64,000 nucleotides of DNA from Kutzneria sp044547355 (lineage in GTDB: Bacteria; Actinomycetota; Actinomycetes; Mycobacteriales; Pseudonocardiaceae). The stretch covers positions 1 through 64,000 of the forward strand of contig NZ_JBIUAG010000040.1 of assembly GCF_044547355.1 (NCBI RefSeq), written 5' to 3'. Position 1 is the stretch's first letter; the number at the start of each line of letters is the position of its first letter. Below, piece after piece: positions 10,968 to 18,839 of the stretch. The translations under genes and the position numbers were made by a program. The notes beneath the pieces were generated by a model. That model had not been told where the DNA came from. It searched no databases and saw only the letters and a list, made by a program, of their open reading frames with translations.

Positions 10968-11695
10968 CCGGACCCGATGTCGTGGTGCACAGCGGCGGCG
11001 ACCTCCTGGCCGCCGCCGCTGCGGCCCGCCTGATCACCAAGCTCGTGGACGCCCAGGCCGCTCGCGGCCTGGCGTCCCTGGTGCTCACCGGCGGCCGCAC
11101 CGGCAACGCCGTGATGGAGCACGTGCGGGACAGTCCCGCCCGTGACGCCGTCGACTGGTCCCGGGTCGATTTCTACTGGGGCGACGAGCGTTTCCTGCCT
11201 TCGGGACACGCCGACCGCAACGAGACCCAGGCCCGGGCGGCGCTGCTGGACCACATTGCCCTGGACCCGTCCCGGGTGCACGTGATGGAGGCGTCGGACG
11301 GCCGCTTCGGCGACGACCCCGACGCCGCCGCTGCCGACTACGCCCGGGTGCTGGGCTCTCCCGTGCCGGCTTTCGACGTGCTGCTGCTGGGCGTCGGCGA
11401 GGAGGGGCACACCGCCTCGATCTTCCCCGACTCCCCCGCCGTGCACGAGGAGTCCTTGACGGTCGTCGCCGTGCGCGACTGCCCCAAGCCTCCGCCGACG
11501 CGGGTTTCCCTTACCCTGCCGGCCATCCGTCGCGCCGCCGAGGTGTGGCTGATGACCACCGGCGAGGCCAAGGCCGACCCCGTCGCCCAGGCCCTGGCCG
11601 GCGCGTCCCCCGTGGACATCCCCGCCGCCGGCGCCCGCGGCACCCACCGCACCCTGTGGCTTTTGGATTCCTCCGCCGCCGCAAAGCTCTCCTGA
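10964..11695 (+). CDS. pgl: 6-phosphogluconolactonase
   Basis: The enzyme hydrolyses 6-phosphogluconolactone to 6-phosphogluconate, completing the oxidative steps encoded just upstream. The 243-aa product has the NagB/DevB fold signatures LVLTGGRTGNAV, WGDERFLPSGHADRN and LLLGVGEEGHTASIFP, the last carrying the catalytic Asp/His-type region of the family. GTG 10964 overlaps the opcA stop as GTGA. It is the last gene of the operon, and a stable hairpin follows 6 bp after the stop. Confidence 0.97.
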   Translation: MTGPDVVVHSGGDLLAAAAAARLITKLVDAQAARGLASLVLTGGRTGNAVMEHVRDSPARDAVDWSRVDFYWGDERFLPSGHADRNETQARAALLDHIALDPSRVHVMEASDGRFGDDPDAAAADYARVLGSPVPAFDVLLLGVGEEGHTASIFPDSPAVHEESLTVVAVRDCPKPPPTRVSLTLPAIRRAAEVWLMTTGEAKADPVAQALAGASPVDIPAAGARGTHRTLWLLDSSAAAKLS

Positions 11696-11700
11696 GAGTC

Positions 11701-11730
11701 GACGGCCTTCGACCCCGGTCGGAGGCCGTC
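11701..11730 (+). terminator. Hairpin terminator after the pentose-phosphate operon
   Basis: The 8-bp arms GACGGCCT and AGGCCGTC enclose an inner CGACC/GGTCG stem. It lies immediately after the pgl stop and before the next GTG start at 11749. There is no clear U-tract. Confidence 0.6.
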
Positions 11731-11748
11731 ACCCTCTAGGCTCGTCCC

Positions 11749-12549
11749 GTGGAGACCGATCTCACCCTCCCCGACGGCCACACCCTGCACGTCTACGACA
11801 CCGGCTCGGGCCTTCCCGTGTTCTGGCACCACGGCACGCCCCAGATCGGCGCCGTGCCCGCTCCTTTGCTTGCCCTGTCGGGGATTCGCTGGCTGTCCTA
11901 CGACCGTCCCGGCTACGGCGGCTCCACCGCGCGGCCCGGCCGCACCATCGCCTCGGCCGCCGCTGACGTCGCCTTCATCGCCGATTCCCTTGGCATCGGC
12001 CGCTTTTCCGTACTCGGCCACTCCGGCGGCGGCAATCACGCCCTGGCCTGCGCCGCGTTGCTGCCCGAGCGGGTGATCGGCTGCGTGACCGTCGCCGCCA
12101 TGGCCCCGTTCGAGCCGCCGCTGCTGGACTGGTGGCAGGGCATGGTCGCCCCCGACGAACTCCGCGCCGCCGTCACCGGCCGGGCGGCGCTGGCCACCCA
12201 GCTCGCCACCGTCCCGTTCGACGAGAACTCCTTCACTCCCACCGATCACGCCGCCGTTTCCGACACTTGGTCCGATCTGGGCCGCAATGCCGGTCTCGCC
12301 ACCGCCAACGGCCTCGACGGCATGATCGACGACGACCTCGCCTACGTGTCACCTTGGGGCTTCGAGGTCCAGCAGATCGCCTGCCCCGTGCTCCTCCTGC
12401 ACGGCGGCTCGGATCGCATCATCCCCCTCTCCCACGCCGAATGGCTCGCCCGCCACCTGCCCGACCACACCCTGCTGACGTCCTCTTCGGACGGTCACAT
12501 CTCCATCCTGGACCGCACCATCGACGTGGTTGACTTCCTCCATGCCTAG
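11749..12549 (+). CDS. Alpha/beta hydrolase
   Basis: This is a 266-aa alpha/beta-fold hydrolase of unknown substrate. The oxyanion region HHGTPQ, the nucleophile elbow GHSGGG (around residue 92), a downstream acid in LLLHGGSDRIIP, and the final His in SSDGHISI are in canonical order. No signal peptide is visible, so it is probably cytoplasmic. The GTG start lies 19 bp beyond the pgl terminator, so it is a separate transcription unit. The stop overlaps an isochorismatase-like start, suggesting an older operon. Confidence 0.88.
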   Translation: METDLTLPDGHTLHVYDTGSGLPVFWHHGTPQIGAVPAPLLALSGIRWLSYDRPGYGGSTARPGRTIASAAADVAFIADSLGIGRFSVLGHSGGGNHALACAALLPERVIGCVTVAAMAPFEPPLLDWWQGMVAPDELRAAVTGRAALATQLATVPFDENSFTPTDHAAVSDTWSDLGRNAGLATANGLDGMIDDDLAYVSPWGFEVQQIACPVLLLHGGSDRIIPLSHAEWLARHLPDHTLLTSSSDGHISILDRTIDVVDFLHA

Positions 12550-12643
12550 GGCCGCCCTGCTGATCATGGACGTGCAGCTTGACCACCACCGCCCTGCCCA
12601 CCAAGCCGGCATCCACACCATCACCGACCGGACCGCAGCTTGA
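12542..12643 (+). pseudogene. Isochorismatase-family N-terminal remnant
   Basis: An ATG overlapping the hydrolase stop opens a 33-codon frame beginning MPRAALLIMDVQLDHH. That matches the first beta-strand and catalytic-Asp motif (xALLxxDxQ) at the N-terminus of isochorismatase-like cysteine hydrolases. The frame stops at 12641-12643, and the rest of the roughly 180-aa fold is missing. A 12-bp direct repeat (GCAGCTTGACCA at 12574-12585 and 12635-12646) brackets the remnant, as left by a deletion or slippage. Its stop overlaps the TTG start of the next gene. Confidence 0.5.
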
Positions 12644-13098
12644 CCAAGGTCCTCGTCACCGGCATGTCCGGCACCGGCAAGTCCAGCGCCTTGCGGGCGC
12701 TGTCCGTCCGCGGACACCGGACCGTCGACACCGACTCGTCCCGCTGGAGCCGCTGGGAGGGCGCCGACTGGATCTGGCGTGAGGACGCCATGTCCGCCCT
12801 GCTCGCCACGCCCGGTCCCCTGTTCGTCGCCGGCTGCAAGTCCAACCAGGGCCGCTTCTATCCCCTTTTCGACCACATCGTCCTGCTCAGCGCCCCGGCC
12901 GACGTCCTGCTGGCCCGCATCGCCGCCCGCACCGACAACCCGTACGGCAAGCTCCCCGCCGAACGTGCCGAGATCCTCGCCAACCTGACTGCCGTCGAAC
13001 CCCTGCTCAGAGCAACCTGCACGCTTGAGCTCGACGCCACCGCCCCGCCCGACCACGTCGTCCGGCAATTGGAGACCTTGATCAGCTCACCGAAGTGA
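12640..13098 (+). CDS. P-loop kinase-like protein
   Basis: This is a 152-aa P-loop NTPase of the nucleoside/shikimate-kinase type. The Walker A GMSGTGKS lies at residues 8-15, the Asp-rich substrate strand VDTDSS at about 30, and a lid segment follows with LLARIAARTDNPYGK. The substrate is unknown. The start is a TTG at 12640 overlapping the stop of the isochorismatase remnant; no better upstream start remains. An equivalent small P-loop kinase, unrelated by position, occurs at 32194-32706. Confidence 0.82.
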   Translation: MTKVLVTGMSGTGKSSALRALSVRGHRTVDTDSSRWSRWEGADWIWREDAMSALLATPGPLFVAGCKSNQGRFYPLFDHIVLLSAPADVLLARIAARTDNPYGKLPAERAEILANLTAVEPLLRATCTLELDATAPPDHVVRQLETLISSPK

Positions 13099-13147
13099 TC
13101 GCGGTCGACCGCGGCACTCGCCAACCGCCGGGGTCCGCGTTCACGTT

Positions 13148-13201
13148 TCACCGCAGGCCGGCGAGAAAACGGCGCAGGGCCCATTCGAAGTCGGCATCGC
13201 A
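13148..13201 (-). pseudogene. Possible TetR-type C-terminal relic
   Basis: On the minus strand a short open stretch ends in DADFEWALRRFLAGLR and a stop. This is the kind of amphipathic terminal helix seen at the end of TetR-family regulators. Nothing upstream continues it: a hairpin and the GDSL gene follow. With about 17 codons, this is only a hint. Confidence 0.2.
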
Positions 13202-13210
13202 GTTCGTGCA

Positions 13211-13239
13211 CGGTGGAGGGCGCGGACCGCCCTCCACCG
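13211..13239 (-). terminator. Hairpin downstream of the GDSL esterase
   Basis: The 11-bp arms CGGTGGAGGGC and GCCCTCCACCG enclose a 7-nt loop, 9 bp after the esterase stop on the minus strand. The same hairpin could also serve the plus-strand kinase that ends at 13098. Confidence 0.65.
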
Positions 13240-13247
13240 CAAGGAGA

Positions 13248-14039
13248 TCAGCCGGTGATCGCCTTCAGCGCACCGAAGTACGCCTGGTGCCCCAGGGCGT
13301 TCGGGTGGTAGGACTCGTTGAGCTTGTCCCACTGCAGGCTGGTCATCCACTCCGGGTTGCCGGAGCAGAGCTCGTGGCCCGCGAACGCCGTGCGGGCGTC
13401 CAGGAACCGGAACCCGGCGTTCGCCGCCGCCTGCTGCAGGAGGTTGTCCAGGACGTCCGTTCCGTTGTTCAGGGCCGACCGCTTGGTGTCGCTCAGCCCG
13501 ACCCAGCAGCTGCCGCCGATCTTGTAGAAGCGCGGGTAGCCGACCACCACCACCTGCGCCGACGGCACCTTGGCCCGGATCCCCTGGTACAGGCTGGCCA
13601 GCGCGCCCGGCAGCACCGACTGGCCCGTCGCCACCGCCGCGTTCACCGCGTTGATGCACGTCTGGTCGGCGAGGTTGAGGATGCAGGTCTCCAACACGCT
13701 CACGAAGCCCACGTCGTTGCCGCCCACCTGCACGGTGACCAGCGTCGTGTCCGGCGTCAGGCCCGCCGCCGCCTGGTTGACGACGTCGGCGACCTCCGCT
13801 CCCGAGCAGGATTCCTCGACGTAGGTGACCGTCGGGTGCGCCGCCTCCCACAGCCGGCTGTAGGCCAGCGGCCCCCGCCGGCACGGGTCGTTGGCGTTGT
13901 CGTATGTGTACGTGCCCACGCCCACGGCGTAGGAGTCGCCCAGGGCGACATACTTGCCCGCCGCCGCCGGGGCAGCGGCAGCCGTTGCGGGTAACAGGAT
14001 CGCGATGAGCGGGACCAGCAGCAGGGCCAGACGGCGCAT
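13248..14039 (-). CDS. Secreted SGNH/GDSL-family lipase or esterase
   Basis: This is an extracellular serine hydrolase of the kind typified by Streptomyces SGNH lipases. A Sec signal peptide (MRRLALLLVPLIAILLPATA, cleavage near residue 23) precedes the catalytic domain. Block I ALGDSYAVG carries the nucleophile Ser, block III has VQVGGNDVGF, and block V is YHPNALGHQAY with the catalytic His. Six Cys in the mature part could form three disulfides, as in the Streptomyces enzymes. It is monocistronic, with a hairpin after it. Confidence 0.93.
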   Translation of the reverse strand: MRRLALLLVPLIAILLPATAAAAPAAAGKYVALGDSYAVGVGTYTYDNANDPCRRGPLAYSRLWEAAHPTVTYVEESCSGAEVADVVNQAAAGLTPDTTLVTVQVGGNDVGFVSVLETCILNLADQTCINAVNAAVATGQSVLPGALASLYQGIRAKVPSAQVVVVGYPRFYKIGGSCWVGLSDTKRSALNNGTDVLDNLLQQAAANAGFRFLDARTAFAGHELCSGNPEWMTSLQWDKLNESYHPNALGHQAYFGALKAITG

Positions 14040-14158
14040 GGAATGTCTCCGTTTTCGAAGGCATAGCGGACGATGCTGACGCGACCACTACGAGTAGCAG
14101 CTGGAACGTGACTCCGGTAGGCCCGCCGGTATCGTTGGCACGTCTGCCTGGCTTTCCT

Positions 14159-15067
14159 TCACGCCCTGTTCAGCGCGCCGTCGGGCAGGACGGCGTGCAC
14201 GCCCCAGACCTGGTTGGCCACCTGGGTGATCCGCAGGTCCACCACCGGGCTGGCCAGGGCAAGGGCGGTCGTCCGGTCGACGCCGTACCCGACCGCCATC
14301 CAGTCCAACATCGCCGACAGGGCTTGCGCCGACGCCTCGTTCAGGTCCGAATCAAAGCCGAACGTCACCCGGCCCGCCGGGGTGATGGCGTGCGCCGTGC
14401 GGATCGGTGGCTGCTCGACCAGATCCACCGTCAGCCGTGTGGTCATGCCGCACTCCACCGCCGTGCCGCTCACCTCGCCGTCACCCTGCGCCCCGTGGCC
14501 GTCGCCCAGGCACAGCAACGCTTCCGGCACCGTGACCGGCAGGAACAGCGTCGAGCCGGCCACCAGCTCCCGGCAGTCGATGTTGCCGCCGCACGGCCTC
14601 GGCGGCACCGTCGAGTGCTGTCCCGGCTCCTGCGGCGGCAGCCCGATCACGCCCAGGAACGGCGCCAGCGTCACCTCGAACCCGAGCTGGTTGACCGCCT
14701 TCCCGCCCGCTATGTCCCATGTCAGCTCGACAGTCCTGCCCGGCACCACGCCCAGCCGCCGGTTCAGCGCGTTGTCCCGCACCGCCGCGACCGTGAAGCC
14801 CCAGTCGTCCGGCTCCAACGCCTCCAGCCGCACCGCCAGCATCATCCCCGGCCTCGCCCCGCGCACCGCGATCGGCCCGGTCAGGCAGTGCCCCCTCGGC
14901 TCCGGTATCAGCTTCGGGCCGAAGATGTCCTTCTCCAGCAGCCCCGACGCGTTCATGCTGCGCACAGTCAGCCTGTCCCCCGGCTCCACCGTCAACACCG
15001 GCGCCCGCTCCGGATCGAAGACATCCGTGACGGTCTCGGCAGTCGCTTCAAGTCGATGTTCAGCCAC
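14159..15067 (-). CDS. Acetamidase/formamidase family protein
   Basis: This enzyme family hydrolyses short-chain amides to ammonia and the acid. The core includes GRTVELTWDIAGG, a metal-site region NIDCRELVAGSTLFLPV and LCLGDGHGAQGDGEVSGTAVE, all family hallmarks. I place the start at GTG 15067 because family members usually begin a few residues before EHRLEA. ATG 15091, with a GGGGG box, and the longer reading to 15178 remain possible. It stands alone on the minus strand. No ureide or amide transporter is adjacent. Confidence 0.85.
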   Translation of the reverse strand: MAEHRLEATAETVTDVFDPERAPVLTVEPGDRLTVRSMNASGLLEKDIFGPKLIPEPRGHCLTGPIAVRGARPGMMLAVRLEALEPDDWGFTVAAVRDNALNRRLGVVPGRTVELTWDIAGGKAVNQLGFEVTLAPFLGVIGLPPQEPGQHSTVPPRPCGGNIDCRELVAGSTLFLPVTVPEALLCLGDGHGAQGDGEVSGTAVECGMTTRLTVDLVEQPPIRTAHAITPAGRVTFGFDSDLNEASAQALSAMLDWMAVGYGVDRTTALALASPVVDLRITQVANQVWGVHAVLPDGALNRA

Positions 15068-15234
15068 CACCCCATCCTGCCGCCATCCCATACCCCCGGC
15101 CACACCCACGCAATCGCCGCCCGCCAAGCCATCCCGCCCGCTACCCCGCCGTCTTGCCGTCACGCTTTCCGTCGCCATGCCGTAGCGGCGGCACCCGTCA
15201 TCGCCCTGGGCTCCCGCCGTTCACCACTGTGGCA

Positions 15235-16395
15235 TCACAGGCCGTTCGGAGCGCGTCGCGTCCATACCACCGACCGGCATACAGTGACCGGATCGGCCAC
15301 CTCTGCGACGGTCTTCGCGGCTTCGGCGGCGGAGGCGGCGAAACGCTGATCCCCCAACACTTTCACCACCGCAGCCCGCACGGCGTCGGCCGTGGGCGGG
15401 CGGACGACGACGGCACTGCCCTGCCGGGCGGCGCGGTTGGCCAGCTCCCACTGATCGCCGCCGCCCGGCACCGCCACAACGGGCACGCCGGCGAGCAAAG
15501 CCTTGGCCAGCAAGCCGTGCCCGGCGCCGCAGACGACAACATCGGCCTGGCGCAGCAACTCGTCCTGCCCACCGGCGCCGGCACGGGCCCAGTCGGGCAG
15601 CCGGTCCGGTGGCTGGAAGGTGGAAATCGCCGCCCGGACGTCCAGGCCGGCCAGCGCGGCGAGGGTTGCGGAGAGCATGTCGGTGGCGCCATTGACCGCG
15701 GTGGACGGCGCGATCATCACCAATGGCTGGTCCCCGGGCGGCGGCGTGAGGCCGGCGGGCACGGGATCCCACAGCAGCGGCCCGACGACGTGCGCTTGCG
15801 CCGGCCAGTCCGGGCGGGGCACCTCCAGGGCCGGCAGCGTGGCGATCAACCGTGCAGCAGGCCCCGGATCCGTTGCGGGCAAACCGATTCCCCGCCGTGC
15901 GGCGGCTCGCTGCCGATGGCCCTGCCGCAGCGAACGAGCGGTCGCCCGGCGCAGCAGGGCATCCCGAAGGCGACCCCCGACCCCGACGCCCGGCGCGAGT
16001 CCGCTGCCGATCGGCGGCAGGCCACGGGACGGCAGATACAGCGGATGCGGCGACAGCTCCACCCACGGCAACCCGGACAACTCAGCGGCCATGCCGCCGC
16101 AAGTCGCCAGCACATCCGACACCACCAGATCCGGCTTGAGCAGACCCAGGGTCGGCACGAGATCTCGGGCCAGCTCGGCCGCCCGATCGTGCAGCCAACG
16201 CCCGATGTCGGCCTCGTACCGCAGCGCCAGCCACTCCAGCGGCGGCGCGTCGATCCCGGCCGCCACGGCGGCGTCACGCCACCCGTCGGTGGTCAGCAGC
16301 ACCGGCTCGTCGCCGGCCGCCGCCAACCGCAGGCACAGCGCGACCGAGGGAAACACGTGGCCGGCATCCGGTCCGGCAACGACGGCCACTCGCAC
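15235..16395 (-). CDS. UDP-glycosyltransferase-like (MGT/GT1) glycosyltransferase
   Basis: This GT1-fold enzyme probably transfers a sugar from a nucleotide donor to a small-molecule acceptor. The N-terminal Rossmann domain begins VRVAVVAGPDAGHVFPSV, with a glycine/His acceptor loop. The C-terminal donor domain has VVCGAGHGLLAKALLAGVPVVAVPGGGDQWELANR, equivalent to the GHG...P...D/Q signature of macrolide and glycopeptide glycosyltransferases. GTG 16395 has a GGAG site 9 nt upstream; the longer frame to 16440 is not needed. There is no biosynthetic cluster around it, so the acceptor is unknown. Confidence 0.9.
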   Translation of the reverse strand: MRVAVVAGPDAGHVFPSVALCLRLAAAGDEPVLLTTDGWRDAAVAAGIDAPPLEWLALRYEADIGRWLHDRAAELARDLVPTLGLLKPDLVVSDVLATCGGMAAELSGLPWVELSPHPLYLPSRGLPPIGSGLAPGVGVGGRLRDALLRRATARSLRQGHRQRAAARRGIGLPATDPGPAARLIATLPALEVPRPDWPAQAHVVGPLLWDPVPAGLTPPPGDQPLVMIAPSTAVNGATDMLSATLAALAGLDVRAAISTFQPPDRLPDWARAGAGGQDELLRQADVVVCGAGHGLLAKALLAGVPVVAVPGGGDQWELANRAARQGSAVVVRPPTADAVRAAVVKVLGDQRFAASAAEAAKTVAEVADPVTVCRSVVWTRRAPNGL

Positions 16396-16463
16396 AGGCA
16401 GCAGACTCCCACACGAAAACCGGTTGCCGCGCGGCCACACCGCTCACGACACTGCGAGCCACC

Positions 16464-17306
16464 ATGACGATTCGGACACCACTGTTCTGCGGCACGGCCC
16501 TGGCCCAACGCATCGAGCGGGTCGAGGCCCAGCTCGTCGCCCAAGCCAGCGCCGCCGCCCGGGCCCGCCGCGCCGACACCCTCGGCTTCGCCCGCGAGAT
16601 CGCCGGCGGCGTCGCCAGCTACGCCGAGGCCGACTCGCCGTTCAACAAGATCGCCGGCCTCGGCTTCGGCGGCGTGCCCACCGAGGCCGAGCTGGTCGAG
16701 GTGGAGCAGGCCTTCCGCACCCTCGGGTCCCCGGTGCCGGTCGAGCTGGCCAACCTGGCCGACCCGGCCGTCGGCGAGCTGCTGACCGGCCGCGGCTACC
16801 GGCTGACCGGCTACGAGAACGTGCTCGGCCTGTCCCTCGACGGCCTGTCCGCCCCGGAGCCACCACCCGGTGTCGAAGTCCGCCTCTGCCGCGCCGACGA
16901 GACCGACACCGCGCTCGACCTCCTGGTCGAGGCCGTGCTCAACCCCGACACCGAAGGCGTGGCCTCGGCCGAGGACTTCCCACGCGACGTTCTCGGCAAC
17001 GCCATCCGTGACATGGACTCCACCGGCACGCGCCGCTACCTCGCCCTGATCGACGACGTCCCGGTCGGCACCGGCAGCCTGCGCATCGCCGACGGCACCG
17101 CCTATTTCGCCGGCGCCGCCACCTCCGTGCAGCACCGCCGCCGCGGCGTGCAAACCGCCCTGATCGCCACCCGCCTGGCCGACGCCATCGCCGCCGGCTG
17201 CGACATCGCCACCGTCACCACCGCGCCCGGCACCAAGTCACAGCAGAACGTCCAACGCCGCGGCTTCGACCTCCTCTACACCCGCGCGCTGCTCCAGTCC
17301 TCCTGA
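16464..17306 (+). CDS. GNAT-family N-acetyltransferase
   Basis: This is a 280-aa protein with a C-terminal GNAT domain. The acetyl-CoA pyrophosphate loop appears as QHRRRGVQTALIATRLADA, preceded by the beta-strand AYFAGAATSV. The N-terminal 140 residues look like a second, degenerate GNAT-like half (PFNKIAGLGFGG, AFRTLGSPVPVELANLADPA), so this may be a tandem-GNAT protein with one active half. The substrate is unknown. It is divergent from the glycosyltransferase across about 68 bp. Confidence 0.88.
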   Translation: MTIRTPLFCGTALAQRIERVEAQLVAQASAAARARRADTLGFAREIAGGVASYAEADSPFNKIAGLGFGGVPTEAELVEVEQAFRTLGSPVPVELANLADPAVGELLTGRGYRLTGYENVLGLSLDGLSAPEPPPGVEVRLCRADETDTALDLLVEAVLNPDTEGVASAEDFPRDVLGNAIRDMDSTGTRRYLALIDDVPVGTGSLRIADGTAYFAGAATSVQHRRRGVQTALIATRLADAIAAGCDIATVTTAPGTKSQQNVQRRGFDLLYTRALLQSS

Positions 17307-17415
17307 ATCGCCACCGACGTCCCGCGTCCACGCGACCGTCCCGATCCCACGCCACAGACCTCCGCGTCCACGCCGCAACGTCCCCACAACATCCCGAACC
17401 CCGTCGTCCGGCATC

Positions 17416-17627
17416 ACCCGGCAGTGCCGGAACCGTCAGCACCAGCGGCCGGTGGTCGGCGAACGCCCGGGCCACCGCGTCGAACAGCGGGTGCACCCCG
17501 TCCGGCTCGATCACCGCCGTGTCCGGATCGCCGCCCAACGCGATCACGTCGCTGTAGACCTCGGCCAGCCGTACGTGGGCAGCGGCTCGCTTGCAGGCGT
17601 CACATCGTCGAAACGAAAAGTCGTCAC
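17416..17627 (-). pseudogene. DUF4419-type gene relic, frameshifted and truncated
   Basis: The GTG at 17627 opens MTTFRFDDVTPASEPLPTYG, which looks like a DUF4419 N-terminus. That frame stops at 17544-17546. In the overlapping frame the sequence continues as RLAEVYSDVIALGGD and HPLFDAVARAFADHRPLVL, resembling the conserved HPL-x-AV-x-x-AF-x-x-H-x-PLVLSPD block of the family. After LVL the similarity ends abruptly and the reading becomes Arg-rich. So both a frameshift and a loss of most of the roughly 300-aa gene are visible. The family identification is from memory of its motif. Confidence 0.5.
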
Positions 17628-17711
17628 GAAAAAACTCTAGGGCGGTGTCGATTGCGATGAACCTCCATTCGACGCAGGGGTGACGGCACCCGACCAGCGA
17701 GAGGAACCGCC

Positions 17712-18461
17712 ATGGGCTACGCGGACGTGAACGGCCTGCACATGTACTACGAGCGGCACGGCGAGGCCGGCACCCCGCTGGTGCTGCTGCACGGCGGCAT
17801 GCTGACCATCGACCTGAACTTCGCCGGCCTGATCCCCTCGCTGGCCCACGACCACCAGGTGATCGCCGTGGAACTCCAGGGCCACGGCCGCACCGCCGAC
17901 ATCGACCGGGAGATCACCCCGGCCGCCCTGGCCGGCGACGTGGTGGCCCTGCTGGACCACCTCGGCGTCGACCGGGCCCACGTGCTCGGGCACAGCATGG
18001 GCGCGGCGGTCGCGCTCGAGCTGGCCGTCAGCCACCCGAGCCGGGTCCGCTCGGCGGTGCCGATCTCCGCCAGCGTCCGACCGGACGGCATGCACGAGGA
18101 CCTGGCCGACCCGTCGCGACACGCCACCTCCACCCGGATGCCGTCGGCGCGGGACTTCGCCGACATGCAGGAGGCCTACCAGCGGCTGTCCCCGCACCCG
18201 GAGCACTTCACCCAGTTCCTGGCCACGCTGTCCGCGTCCAACGCCGACCTGAAGGGCTGGAACGACGAGCAGTTGGCCGGCATCACCGCGCCGACGCTGC
18301 TGGTGATGGGTGACCACGACTTCGTCACCATCGAGCACGGTGCGCTGATGAAGCGCCTGATCCCCGGCTCGCACCTGGCGGTGCTGCCGAACACCACGCA
18401 CATGGACGTGACCCGGCGGCCCGAGCTGCTGCTGCCGATGCTGGCCGGGTTCCTGGACTAG
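17712..18461 (+). CDS. Alpha/beta hydrolase
   Basis: This 249-aa alpha/beta hydrolase has the oxyanion strand VLLHGGML, the nucleophile elbow GHSMGA (around residue 95), the acid in VMGDHDFV, and the His in NTTHMDV. The substrate cannot be read from sequence; haloperoxidase-like or lactonase activities are possible. The ATG is preceded by a GAGAGGAA ribosome-binding site. It is a single gene with its promoter in the AT-richer stretch at 17600-17700, which also carries the DUF4419 relic on the other strand. Confidence 0.88.
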   Translation: MGYADVNGLHMYYERHGEAGTPLVLLHGGMLTIDLNFAGLIPSLAHDHQVIAVELQGHGRTADIDREITPAALAGDVVALLDHLGVDRAHVLGHSMGAAVALELAVSHPSRVRSAVPISASVRPDGMHEDLADPSRHATSTRMPSARDFADMQEAYQRLSPHPEHFTQFLATLSASNADLKGWNDEQLAGITAPTLLVMGDHDFVTIEHGALMKRLIPGSHLAVLPNTTHMDVTRRPELLLPMLAGFLD

Positions 18462-18476
18462 CCGCCGTCCCGACCG

Positions 18477-18839
18477 CTACTGGCCGAAACGGAACTTGTC
18501 CAGCACCCGGCGCTCCCGCTTGGTGGGCCGACCGGCGCCCCGCTCGCGACGTGCGACCGGGATCGCGGCCTCCGGCGGGGGCGCGGGCGTGCGGTCGATG
18601 AAGCAGGTCGCCGCGTCGGCCGCGCCCACCCGCTTCTGGATCACCCGCACCACCTCGATGACCCGGGTCCGGTCACCGATTCGGGCACGCACCTCGTCAC
18701 CCGGCGACACCGTGCTCGCCGGCTTGGCCGGCTTGTCGTTGATGCGCACGTGCCCTCCCCGGCAGGCCGCCGCAGCGTCCGGACGGGTCTTGGTCAGCCG
18801 GACCGCCCAGAGCCAGCGGTCCACTCGGGTGGACTCCAC
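18477..18839 (-). CDS. S4-domain RNA-binding protein (Hsp15/HslR-like)
   Basis: This small basic RNA-binding protein probably acts on ribosomal RNA, like Hsp15, which rescues stalled 50S subunits. The S4 domain spans residues 1-65 with RVDRWLWAVRLTKTR and GGHVRINDKPAKPASTV. The C-terminal tail is Arg/Lys-rich (ARRERGAGRPTKRERRVLD). The 120-aa length is normal for the family. It is transcribed toward the convergent hydrolase, with only 15 bp between the stops. Confidence 0.9.
   Translation of the reverse strand: MESTRVDRWLWAVRLTKTRPDAAAACRGGHVRINDKPAKPASTVSPGDEVRARIGDRTRVIEVVRVIQKRVGAADAATCFIDRTPAPPPEAAIPVARRERGAGRPTKRERRVLDKFRFGQ

Noticed and set aside
17215..17547. 110-aa minus-strand gene at this position
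   Set aside because: Only its first 44 residues look coding (the DUF4419 block). The remainder is Arg/Gly-rich noise and is antisense to the GNAT gene at its end.
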